Shown: positions 1-7,722 of the stretch, one piece after another
Layout: each line of letters starts with the position of its first letter
Position numbering within the stretch: the stretch's first letter is position 1
NCBI GenBank assembly: GCA_964643725.1
Contig: CAZXTL010000017.1
Coordinates: forward strand, 1-41,380
Source of the DNA: DYQY01 sp964643725
GTDB taxonomy: Bacteria > Margulisbacteria > Riflemargulisbacteria > GWF2-35-9 > DYQY01
Direction of reading: 5' to 3'
DNA: 41,380 nt
Translations under genes and position numbers: made by a program
Notes under the pieces: generated by a model
What the model saw: the letters and a program-made list of their open reading frames with translations, nothing else
Database searches by the model: none
Told to the model about the DNA's origin: nothing

Positions 1-190
1 TTAAGGCTTTCTCTCCAGCATAAACTTCTAACCACTCTATCTTCTTGCCTATTTTTGCACAAGCAAAATCAACCACCTTTTTCATAGCAAGTGTAATATC
101 CTGACCAATACCATCGCCTTCTATAAAAGGAATAATAACTTCATCAGGGACTATTAATTTGGAATCTTCAACAACTATCTTACTTGCCAC
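1..190 (-). CDS. icd: Isocitrate dehydrogenase, N-terminal part (cut by window edge)
   Basis: Only the first 63 codons are inside the window. The peptide carries IPFIEGDGIGQDIT at residues 20-33 and ends in WLEVYAGEKA, which matches the N-terminus of NADP-type isocitrate dehydrogenase. This TCA-cycle enzyme converts isocitrate to 2-oxoglutarate and CO2 in the cytoplasm. The start is a GTG at 190: no ATG is available in frame, and an in-frame stop lies just upstream. The GTG sits 2 bases after the TAG of the UPF0182 gene, so the two genes are probably co-transcribed, with the ribosome site inside the end of the upstream gene. Related isopropylmalate dehydrogenases share the fold, but the YAGEKA segment favours Icd. 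Confidence 0.85.
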   Translation of the reverse strand, partial: MASKIVVEDSKLIVPDEVIIPFIEGDGIGQDITLAMKKVVDFACAKIGKKIEWLEVYAGEKAL

Positions 191-192
191 AG

Positions 193-2928
193 CTATTTAC
201 TCTTTTCTAATTCCTCTATGGTATTTCCTAGGCTTTTTATATTATCGCCATAAGCTTTCCAGTCACCTTGTTTAATAGACTGTTCTGCTTTCTTGTAATA
301 ACCTTTTGCTTTACTGATAAGTTCCTTAACTGTACTAATTTGTTTTGTTTGATCTTTACTAGGTAAAAGCTTATTTGTTGCAATTGTAGGTATCTCAAGC
401 GCCAAAACCTTTGCTAAGGCTTCTTCAAATGAAGTCTCCATAGCTAAACTATTCTTATAAGCTACAATAACTCTTTTCAGCTCGGGAAATTTTGATTGTG
501 TAGCTTGCAAATAAATTGGTTCAACATAAAGAAACGAATTATTAATAGGAATTACAAGCAAATTACCTCGAATTACTCTAGAACCTAATTGACCCCACAA
601 AGTAAGTTGTTGAGATATCTCGGTATCTTGATCTATTCGAGACTCTATTTGCGTAGGACCGTAAATGAGCTGTTCCTTAGGTAATTTATATACAGTAATC
701 TTCCCATAATTTTCAGGATCACAATTAGCACTCATCCACCCAATCATATTGTTTTTCTTTGCAGGCGAAAAGGGTAACATAAGCCGAAAAGTTAAAACAT
801 TATCTTCTGGTAATTTCATATTTATATAATATGGCTCTATAGGTGCTGCATCACCCTCATAAGTCTCATTTGGTATTACCCAAAGGTCTTCTTGGTTATA
901 AAAAATCTGAGGATCAGTCATATGATAAGAAGAATACATTTTTGACTGTACAGAAAAAAGATCTACTGGATAACGGAAATGAGCAGTAAATTCTTTTGTT
1001 AATTCACTAACTGGCTTGAATAAACCAGGAAATACTTTACTATATGCCTTTATCATTGGTTCATTATCTACAATATAAAAATCTGTCTTTCCAGTGTAAG
1101 CATTAATTATTACCTTTACTGAATTTCTAATATAATTATATCCACCATAAAAAGGATCCGAGTATGGATATCTATCAGAAATAGTATAAGCATCCAAAAA
1201 CCAATATAATTGGCCATCAACAACAACAGAATATGGATCCTTATCATAAACAAGGAATGGAGCTATTTTTTTAACTCTTGTCAAAATATTTCGATCAAAA
1301 AGAACTTTACTCGTTGGCTTTATATATTCAGAGATAAGAATCTTAAACTCATTAAATTTAATAGCAAATACAAGTTTCTTCCAAATATTATCTAAAGCAA
1401 TACCTTTATCGCCATTATAAACGCTATATTGATTACTCTCTCCAGCAGGATAGTCGAATTCTTTTGCTGAAGTATTTGTAATTATATATTTATTGGTAGA
1501 TTCACCAAAATATATTGAAAGATTATTAAGTTTAAGATCTATGTTAGATTTGTGTGGAATATCATAAACATAAAACTCAGGAAGCCCTTCTCTAGAAATT
1601 TTATTAACTGGCATCATGACTAGCCCATAACCATGAGTATATGTAAGTTTCTGGTTAATCCAATTCTGTGCTCTTACTGGTAGTTTATCAGCATCAAGCT
1701 CTCTAGCAGAAAGCATTACCTGTTGATATTTTCCATTTATCCAGTAACGATCAATGTCTACGTCATTAAAATCATAATAAAGCCTAATTTCTTGTAATTG
1801 AGATAAAGTTTTAAGTAGTGGGCGCGTATCCCAAAGTCTAACATTATCAATTGTCTCAGTATTATTCTTAATATCTTTTTCTGTAAGATTCTCTGCAATC
1901 CCTATCTCTCTTTCGAATATTTTATCTAATCCATAAGCTTTTCTAGTATAGTCAATATTATATTGAATAAATGGTCTCTCTTTTTCTATCTCATTAGGCT
2001 TAACAATAAATTGACTCATAAGCGCTGGATAGAAACCTCTCATAACCATATAGACAACTATAAGAACAAAAAAAGCTAATACCGGCAAAACAATCGCTTG
2101 CTTAACCATGTTATATAGAAATAAACCAGCTACTACAATTGCTATTACAAATAAAAATTTAAGTCCTATCAAATCTGCATAAACATCTGTATATCCAGCA
2201 CCATAAACAATGCCTGATGGAGAAAAAAGCATCTCATACATACCCAATTTATAGCCCCAAGCAACTAACCCAAACAAACAAGCAAAAAGAAAACTTGTGT
2301 GGATTCTTACTCCTGGATGAATACTAATTTTAAGTCCTTTAACGAAAAAAGATTTATAATGTGCGTAAATAACACCAACTGCAATCATTGAGGATATCAA
2401 TATTCCAAAAAGCCAACTTTTTACTATTAAGAGAAAAGGATAAGAGAAAAAATAAAAACTTATATCTTTATGGAAAATTGGATCAGCACTTCCAAAAGGC
2501 TGTTGATTTAAATAAAGAAGAAACTTATCCCATTGAATAAACCAAATAGAACTAACTGTCATTCCAATTACAAATGAAATCAATAATGGCATCCAACCAA
2601 TTGATTTAAACGCACCTACAGCAGTAAAAACATTAAATTGAGAAAAAAGGTCAAATTTCTTATTATCATCTGAAACTATTTCTGGTTCCTTAACAATCTT
2701 CTTTCTAATAATTAGCGCAATCTTAATATTAATGAAAATGATTATTGCTGCGATTAATGCTAATGCAAGAAAAACAAACCATTTACTTAATAACATTTTC
2801 AAAAATGCATTCTGATATCCGAGATCCAAATGCCATAGATATTCTGGATAAATATTAATTAAACCCTTTACTAAAGGAATCCCTAGAAAAAATACAGCTA
2901 AAAACGCATAAACATAAATTACATTCAT
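193..2928 (-). CDS. UPF0182 (COG1615) family membrane protein
   Basis: This 911-residue protein has about seven hydrophobic segments in the first ~300 residues, followed by a ~600-residue mostly soluble C-terminal part. The order and the conserved stretches (for example RPFIQYNIDYTR, LWDTRPLLKTL, YYDFNDVDIDRY, YTHGYGLVMMPVN) match the UPF0182/COG1615 family, whose members are of similar length and whose function is unknown. The C-terminal ~50 residues are Lys/Glu-rich and helical, ending in LEKSK. A TATACT hexamer lies 10 bases before the ATG on the minus strand and no Shine-Dalgarno sequence is visible, so the mRNA may have almost no leader. The icd GTG follows 2 bases after the stop. The family call is solid; the role is unknown. 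Confidence 0.85.
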   Translation of the reverse strand: MNVIYVYAFLAVFFLGIPLVKGLINIYPEYLWHLDLGYQNAFLKMLLSKWFVFLALALIAAIIIFINIKIALIIRKKIVKEPEIVSDDNKKFDLFSQFNVFTAVGAFKSIGWMPLLISFVIGMTVSSIWFIQWDKFLLYLNQQPFGSADPIFHKDISFYFFSYPFLLIVKSWLFGILISSMIAVGVIYAHYKSFFVKGLKISIHPGVRIHTSFLFACLFGLVAWGYKLGMYEMLFSPSGIVYGAGYTDVYADLIGLKFLFVIAIVVAGLFLYNMVKQAIVLPVLAFFVLIVVYMVMRGFYPALMSQFIVKPNEIEKERPFIQYNIDYTRKAYGLDKIFEREIGIAENLTEKDIKNNTETIDNVRLWDTRPLLKTLSQLQEIRLYYDFNDVDIDRYWINGKYQQVMLSARELDADKLPVRAQNWINQKLTYTHGYGLVMMPVNKISREGLPEFYVYDIPHKSNIDLKLNNLSIYFGESTNKYIITNTSAKEFDYPAGESNQYSVYNGDKGIALDNIWKKLVFAIKFNEFKILISEYIKPTSKVLFDRNILTRVKKIAPFLVYDKDPYSVVVDGQLYWFLDAYTISDRYPYSDPFYGGYNYIRNSVKVIINAYTGKTDFYIVDNEPMIKAYSKVFPGLFKPVSELTKEFTAHFRYPVDLFSVQSKMYSSYHMTDPQIFYNQEDLWVIPNETYEGDAAPIEPYYINMKLPEDNVLTFRLMLPFSPAKKNNMIGWMSANCDPENYGKITVYKLPKEQLIYGPTQIESRIDQDTEISQQLTLWGQLGSRVIRGNLLVIPINNSFLYVEPIYLQATQSKFPELKRVIVAYKNSLAMETSFEEALAKVLALEIPTIATNKLLPSKDQTKQISTVKELISKAKGYYKKAEQSIKQGDWKAYGDNIKSLGNTIEELEKSK

Positions 2929-2979
2929 ATTATCTTATAGTATAGAATAGGAATAGAAATAATCAAACTAGAAAACTAA

Positions 2980-3957
2980 TTAATTTAAACCTTCAGTTTC
3001 ACTAAACCCAAACATTACGTTCATATTCTGTATTGCTTGACCAGAAGCACCCTTTGTAAGGTTATCTATGACACTTACCATAATAAAGTTACCTTCTTTG
3101 GTGCCTTTATATAATTTAAATACACATTTATTAGTCCAAGACACATCTGATATTTTAGGGTCTCCTTCTTTTAAGAAAGTCACAAACACTTCATCTTTGT
3201 AGAAATCTTCCAAAATAGACTGAAGTTCTTCAAGTGAGTTTTTAGATTTAAAATAAATAGTAGAAAGTATTCCGCGATCAATTGGAAGCAGATGAGGAGT
3301 AAACTCTATTTTTGCATCCAAATACGTTTCCATTTCTATTTGATGACGATGACTACTAATACCATATGCCTTAAAATCTGCTAATTCTATAAATTGTTTC
3401 ATCTGCGCTTCAACTTTAACACCAGCACCTGATACTCCACTCTTAGAATCTGAAATAATATCAGATACTTTATCCTTAATAGGAATCATTGGAAGTAAAA
3501 CAGAAGTAACATAACAACCAGGATTACCAATAAGCTGAGCTTTAGCTACTTCATCACGATAAACCTCTGTAAGCCCATAGACTGCTTTTTTACAAAGCTC
3601 TGGAACAGAGTGTTTAGGATACTTCTTTTCATATACCAATGGGTCAGCAAAACGAAAATCAGCACTAAGGTCTACTACCTTAATATTATTGGCTAATAAT
3701 TCCTTGGCAAACTGCATCGAAGTTCCATGTGGTGTTGCCAAAAAAACTAAATCTATATTAAGTGATTTCATCTTCTCTATAGAATACTCTTCTAAAACCA
3801 AATCACTATCTAACATAGGATATAAACTCTTTATAGCTATACCTGCCTGACTAGTAGAAGTAATACATACAACTTTCGCCTGCTTGTGTTTAGAAAGCAG
3901 TCTAATAAGTTCTGATCCTGTATAACCTGTTGCACCAATAATTGCTATATTTTTCAT
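2980..3957 (-). CDS. argC: N-acetyl-gamma-glutamyl-phosphate reductase
   Basis: This is the NADPH-dependent third step of arginine/ornithine synthesis, reducing N-acetylglutamyl phosphate to the semialdehyde in the cytoplasm. The protein has 325 residues, within the usual range. The nucleotide-binding motif GATGYTG is at residues 8-14, and the catalytic Cys is residue 148 in GNPGCYVTS. The conserved SSHRHQIE segment and the C-terminal DNLTKGASGQA are also present. I start at the ATG at 3957 (MKNIAIIG), because the upstream extension MIYFLI adds residues before the Rossmann strand and overlaps a TATACT element. No other arginine gene is in the window, so argC is isolated from its pathway here. 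Confidence 0.93.
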   Translation of the reverse strand: MKNIAIIGATGYTGSELIRLLSKHKQAKVVCITSTSQAGIAIKSLYPMLDSDLVLEEYSIEKMKSLNIDLVFLATPHGTSMQFAKELLANNIKVVDLSADFRFADPLVYEKKYPKHSVPELCKKAVYGLTEVYRDEVAKAQLIGNPGCYVTSVLLPMIPIKDKVSDIISDSKSGVSGAGVKVEAQMKQFIELADFKAYGISSHRHQIEMETYLDAKIEFTPHLLPIDRGILSTIYFKSKNSLEELQSILEDFYKDEVFVTFLKEGDPKISDVSWTNKCVFKLYKGTKEGNFIMVSVIDNLTKGASGQAIQNMNVMFGFSETEGLN

Positions 3958-3965
3958 AATTAGAA

Positions 3966-3971
3966 AGTATA
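3966..3971 (-). promoter_or_regulatory. Putative -10 element of argC, near-leaderless
   Basis: Read on the minus strand this is TATACT, 8 bases upstream of the argC ATG. No Shine-Dalgarno sequence lies between it and the start, so transcription would begin at or next to the start codon. No convincing -35 box is visible. Confidence 0.4.
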
Positions 3972-4030
3972 TCACAACCCCTAAATACCCTAAAGGGGAC
4001 TTCTTTAAGAATAACTTAAAAATCTTTTTT

Positions 4031-4307
4031 GTTAGCGAGGCTAACTTGGCTTTTAAAAAGTAAACTTTTTGATTCTTCTACGTTAAGGTCTCATTGCCGA
4101 CCTTAACAATCCGCTAGTCCCTGCGCAAATTTGCTTCATTAAAATCTGGGATATTTCTAGTCACCTTGTGAGCTACTGCCAGTTTCATAATATAACAAAC
4201 AACCTGCAGGAGCATTGCCAACCTCTCCCCGCAGAAGAATATATAAAACTACTAAGAAGTTTAACATGCTGCGACCCTCTCCTTTTCATAACTGAAATGG
4301 AGAGGGT
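4031..4307. repeat. Cluster of inverted repeats in a gene-free stretch
   Basis: The 492 bases between argC and the next gene (3958-4449) hold no credible ORF but several perfect or near-perfect hairpins. GTTAGC/GCTAAC is at 4031-4045. The palindrome AAAAAGTAAACTTTTT is at 4055-4070. A 9-bp stem GTTAAGGTC/GACCTTAAC with an 8-base loop is at 4082-4107. A stem-loop at 4274-4307 has a 9-bp outer stem ACCCTCTCC/GGAGAGGGT, one mismatch, then TTTCA/TGAAA around a TAAC loop. Either strand could form an RNA from this stretch; the strand is not resolved. It could also be debris of small mobile palindromes. Confidence 0.5.
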
Positions 4308-4449
4308 AACGACGCCTATCTTTCTTTAAAGATACTTATAGCTTCCATGGGTGAGGTTCGTCAAAATATCTACGATTTTATATTCGCTCAAAAAGCTTCT
4401 GGACAATTTAACAAAACAAAAAAAATCTCCAATGACTTACTCCATTATG

Positions 4450-5496
4450 TTACTTCTTAAACACTCGATTCTTAGGCTGCAACCTATTAATACTACTTGG
4501 AATAATAGAGAGTACTAGCTTATCAAAAGCATCTTTATTTTTCTGATAATAAACAGCTAAAAATATTATAGATAATCCCATAAAACTAACAACAAGTGGG
4601 AACATAACAGAATCAGCGAACAATCTATAGCTCAAACTACTCAGATAAGAAAAGACCCCAACGGCACCTAGTATTATGAAGATTTTTCTTTCAAGCCAAA
4701 CAGATAGTATTATCATAAAGATATTTATCATGCCATAAATAGCTTTTTCAATCTCGCTAGTGCTTCCAAATAAAGATAATCCACCCCAAAATGCAAAAGC
4801 CCCAAATATATACAACCAAAAAGAATAATCTTCTTTAGTTCTTCTATCCAATATAAAACTAACCAAAATCATTAATATCCCAAAAATAAAAGATACTAAC
4901 TGTCGGTCATCCCAGGAATAATGAGTTGTTCTAAATAATACAGGAACTAAGTCCATAGACATAAACCACAAAGCAAAAGAAATAGGTGCAGCTAAAAACG
5001 TAAACTTTATTGAACGTAATACTACTAATGCGGCAGCTATAGTTCCTATCTCCATTAAAATCCAGCTACCTTTTATCCACACAAAAATATCTTGATACTT
5101 CCCTGGATCACCAAAAGCCCAAAAACCTGTCCCCCTCTGCAACCCATATATCACTAATGGCACTATACACACTGCAGCTGTATACAATAATCCTCCAGGT
5201 ATTTTAAAATCCTTTTTGCTCCATAAAAATTGAGCAAGAAACAATAAGGCAAAAATGTACGCTAAGGCTATTGTAAAAATTCCGAATCCCCCAAAGGATT
5301 CCCATCCTAACCTTATAAACCAGGTCATAGAAGAAATTATTAATAATCCGCCAAAATAATAAAACACATTCAAAAAGGTAAACCTTGTTTTTTTACTTTC
5401 TGACAAACTGTATTCTTTCTTTAGCTTCTCAAATTGTTCTTTCGTAATAATACTTTTACTTACAGCTTCCTCTAGCTCTTTCACTGATATACTCAT
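4450..5496 (-). CDS. DUF2157-like multi-pass membrane protein
   Basis: This 348-residue protein has a ~40-residue cytosolic N-terminal helical segment (MSISVKELEEAVSKSIITKEQFEKL in outline), then about ten hydrophobic segments and a short basic tail. The arrangement, a small helical head plus many membrane spans with charged residues between them, resembles DUF2157-type membrane proteins of unknown function. The family call is tentative. AGGAGG lies 9-10 bases before the ATG, so the start is secure. The gene lies alone, flanked by gene-free structured DNA on both sides. Confidence 0.55.
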   Translation of the reverse strand: MSISVKELEEAVSKSIITKEQFEKLKKEYSLSESKKTRFTFLNVFYYFGGLLIISSMTWFIRLGWESFGGFGIFTIALAYIFALLFLAQFLWSKKDFKIPGGLLYTAAVCIVPLVIYGLQRGTGFWAFGDPGKYQDIFVWIKGSWILMEIGTIAAALVVLRSIKFTFLAAPISFALWFMSMDLVPVLFRTTHYSWDDRQLVSFIFGILMILVSFILDRRTKEDYSFWLYIFGAFAFWGGLSLFGSTSEIEKAIYGMINIFMIILSVWLERKIFIILGAVGVFSYLSSLSYRLFADSVMFPLVVSFMGLSIIFLAVYYQKNKDAFDKLVLSIIPSSINRLQPKNRVFKK

Positions 5497-5597
5497 TTAT
5501 GCTGCCTCCTATATGTTGTTTATATAACTATAACAAAAAAATCAGTCCGAAAAAACTGTTAGATAGACTTTTATTAAATTATATTAATACCAACCCC

Positions 5598-5771
5598 ATT
5601 AATTGAACTGAAGAACCGTACGGAAATGAATATCTAAGACTTAATAAAATGAGCGTGGAAAAATCAGGACGATTTTTCAGGACAATTGAGCCAGGATAGG
5701 CGAATTTGTCCGTTAGTGAATGAGTTTAGTCTTAGAATGAATGAGAGTTCCGTGTTCTTCAGGCAATTAAT
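5598..5771. other. 174-bp branched palindrome (structured RNA or foldback element)
   Basis: The nested complementary arms are: ATTAATTG 5598-5605 with CAATTAAT 5764-5771; CTGAAGAAC 5608-5616 with GTTCTTCAG 5754-5762; ACGGAA 5620-5625 with TTCCGT 5748-5753; and TCTAAGACT 5633-5641 with AGTCTTAGA 5728-5736. These 32 pairs enclose two further hairpins: GAAAAATC/GATTTTTC at 5658-5678, and GACAA/TTGTC at 5681-5710 with a bulge. The strictly nested order over 174 bases is well beyond a chance hairpin. It lies about 100 bases upstream of the DUF2157-like gene and about 100 bases upstream of the lexA promoter, so it could be a leader RNA, a free small RNA or a foldback transposon remnant. No ORF is inside. 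Confidence 0.65.
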
Positions 5772-5812
5772 AAAAAAAAATAAGAATTAAAAGTTCACTT
5801 TTATAAAACTGG

Positions 5813-5832
5813 ATTCCCGCCTTCGCGGGAAT
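5813..5832. repeat. Short palindrome ATTCCCGC-CTTC-GCGGGAAT
   Basis: This perfect 8-bp stem with a 4-base loop is followed by GAC. The motif resembles the dispersed GGATTCCCGC...GCGGGAATGAC palindromes I recall from many bacterial genomes. Its G+C richness contrasts with the surrounding AT-rich DNA. Only one copy is in the window. Confidence 0.55.
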
Positions 5833-5870
5833 GACGTGATAAGTTAGTGCAACTAACAAAAAAAGCACCA

Positions 5871-5899
5871 TTGACAACGCCGTTGTACAAATGTACAAT
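5871..5899 (+). promoter_or_regulatory. lexA-dinB promoter
   Basis: A perfect -35 box TTGACA at 5871-5876 and a -10 box TACAAT at 5894-5899 are separated by the ideal 17 bases. Transcription would start about 6-7 bases further, at or beside the ATG at 5906, giving a leaderless mRNA; no Shine-Dalgarno sequence is present. Confidence 0.85.
5883..5898. promoter_or_regulatory. LexA operator (SOS box)
   Basis: TTGTACAAATGTACAA is a 16-bp palindrome with mismatch only at its centre. It overlaps the end of the spacer and the -10 box of the lexA promoter, so bound LexA would block RNA polymerase and repress its own operon. The GTAC-N4-GTAC core resembles the cyanobacterial LexA box as I recall it, not the E. 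coli CTGT-N8-ACAG box. Confidence 0.75.
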
Positions 5900-5905
5900 A
5901 GAGCC

Positions 5906-6484
5906 ATGAACATAAAAGAATCATTAGTATTACTTAGAGATTTCTATAAAAAACACGACCGGTTACCTAGTCTTGGTGAAATAGCTGTACTATTTAAATA
6001 TTCATCACGTAACTCAGCAGTATATTTAGTAAACAAATTAATTGAAAACAATATACTCGAAAAAGACCCCTCGACCGGCAAGCTACTCACAACCCCCCTC
6101 TTCCATAATAGAGTCAGACTTTTAGGCTCTGTAGCTGCCGGTTTCCCCACTGCCGAAGAAGAAGAACTTCAAGGAACAATTTCCCTAGAAGAATATTTAA
6201 TAGATAAACCTACCTCTACCTTTATGTTAGAAGTAAAAGGTGACTCCATGATAGATGCAGGGATATTACCTAGAGATATGGTATTAGTAGAAAAAGGACG
6301 TTTAGCAAAAAGTGGAGATATTGTAATCGCTGAAGTTGATGGTGACTGGACCATGAAATACCTTCGTAAAACTAATGGCAAAACTTACCTACAAGCTGCC
6401 AATCCAAATTATCCAGACATATACCCAGAAAAAACATTAAATATTGCTGGAGTTGTTATAAGCACATGTCGCAAATATGGATAA
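5906..6484 (+). CDS. lexA: LexA repressor, self-cleaving (S24 family)
   Basis: This SOS transcription repressor is inactivated by RecA-stimulated self-cleavage. The protein has 192 residues. An N-terminal winged-helix region (about 1-65, with RLPSLGEIAVLF) is followed by an S24 peptidase domain. The cleavage pair Ala78-Gly79 lies in VAAGFPTA, the nucleophile is Ser114 in GDSMIDAG, and the general base is Lys151 in WTMKYL. The start at 5906 is chosen because the upstream ATG at 5891 lies inside the promoter -10 region and the operator. It overlaps the polymerase gene by 8 bases. A UmuD-like protein with an added DNA-binding domain is an alternative reading, but the operator at its own promoter supports LexA. 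Confidence 0.9.
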   Translation: MNIKESLVLLRDFYKKHDRLPSLGEIAVLFKYSSRNSAVYLVNKLIENNILEKDPSTGKLLTTPLFHNRVRLLGSVAAGFPTAEEEELQGTISLEEYLIDKPTSTFMLEVKGDSMIDAGILPRDMVLVEKGRLAKSGDIVIAEVDGDWTMKYLRKTNGKTYLQAANPNYPDIYPEKTLNIAGVVISTCRKYG

Positions 6485-7721
6485 CCAACCTATTAGCATT
6501 ATACATTGGCCACAAGCTATACTACATCTAGACGGTGATAGTTTCTTTGCTTCTGTAGAAAAAGCACTAAACCCGTTACTTAAAGACAAGCCAGTAGTCA
6601 CAGGACAAGAACGCGGGATAGCCTCATCCATGAGTTATGAAGCAAAAAAACTGGGAATAACTAGAGGTATGCCAATAGCTAAAATAAAAAGAGAATATCC
6701 TGAATGTATAATAGTTGCCGGCAACTATGAGGCATATACAATGTTTGCCACTAAAATCTTTTCAATAATGAGACGTTATACCCCTGCTGTTGAGGAATAC
6801 TCAATTGATGAAGCTTTCGCTGACATAACAGGTCTGAGAAAAATGCATAATTGTAGTTACAAAGAAATCGCCATTAAAATGCAAAAAGATATACTAGAGG
6901 AATTAAACATATCCGTATCGGTCGGAGTAAGCCTTACTAAAACATTAGCAAAATTATGTTCAAACTTTAGAAAGCCTATGGGAATAACTTGTGTAGATGG
7001 CACAAATATTCATATTTTATTACAAAAAACTCCTATACAAAAAGTATGGGGAATAGGGAAAAACACAGCTGCATTTTTACAAAAATATGACTGCAACACA
7101 GCCTATGATTTTATAAAAAAAGATTATCTATTTGTAAATCGCTATTTGGACAAAAAAGAACGTGAAATATACAATGAACTAAAGGGAGAATATCTCTATA
7201 AAATTAAAACCGAAAAGAAATCAACTTATCAAAGTATAAGTAAAGCAAAAACGTTTACTCCAACTAAAGATAAAGAAGCAATCCTATCTCAACTATATAA
7301 AAATATTGAAGATGCATGCGCTAAAAGCAGAAAATATAATCTAGCCGCAAATAAAATAATCATCGTAACTAAAACTCAGCAATTTTTTACTAACGGTCAA
7401 AAAATTACACTATCTCGACCTTCTGCCTCTGCCAACGAAATATACAAATTAATTGAATCAATGATTCCCTCACTAATCATCCCAGGAACCATCTATCGTC
7501 AAACAGCTTGTGTGTTATCTGACCTAACAATAGACAACAGCGCCCAACTATCTCTCTTTGAAGACAACATCAAAATATCCAAAATAGAAAAGCTAAATAA
7601 AACCATAGATAATTTAAATAAAAAATTCGGATACAGTACTATTCATTTCGCTAAAAGTTTAAAAGCTAGAAGTCTCTACGCCAAGGCAATAGCCATTCCT
7701 AAACTAAATATAACTGTATAA
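6477..7721 (+). CDS. dinB: Y-family translesion DNA polymerase (DinB/UmuC type)
   Basis: This error-prone polymerase copies past damaged bases during the SOS response. It has 414 residues. The first catalytic Asp is in HLDGDSFF (Asp19), and the second acidic pair is Asp111-Glu112 in SIDEAFADIT. A helix-hairpin-helix-like stretch (TPIQKVWGIGKNTAAF) follows, then the little-finger region. The segment QLSLF at residues 357-361 is a textbook beta-clamp binding motif, which places the protein at the replication fork. The ATG overlaps the lexA stop by 8 bases, so polymerase and repressor are translationally coupled and under the same LexA box. Whether it is DinB-like or UmuC-like cannot be decided here. 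The stop is 1 base from the convergent Nif3-family stop. Confidence 0.92.
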   Translation: MDNQPISIIHWPQAILHLDGDSFFASVEKALNPLLKDKPVVTGQERGIASSMSYEAKKLGITRGMPIAKIKREYPECIIVAGNYEAYTMFATKIFSIMRRYTPAVEEYSIDEAFADITGLRKMHNCSYKEIAIKMQKDILEELNISVSVGVSLTKTLAKLCSNFRKPMGITCVDGTNIHILLQKTPIQKVWGIGKNTAAFLQKYDCNTAYDFIKKDYLFVNRYLDKKEREIYNELKGEYLYKIKTEKKSTYQSISKAKTFTPTKDKEAILSQLYKNIEDACAKSRKYNLAANKIIIVTKTQQFFTNGQKITLSRPSASANEIYKLIESMIPSLIIPGTIYRQTACVLSDLTIDNSAQLSLFEDNIKISKIEKLNKTIDNLNKKFGYSTIHFAKSLKARSLYAKAIAIPKLNITV

Positions 7722-7722
7722 A

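Noticed and set aside
5891..5905. Upstream ATG adding five residues (MYNRA) to LexA
   Set aside because: It lies inside the promoter -10 region and the LexA box, so it would not be on the mRNA.
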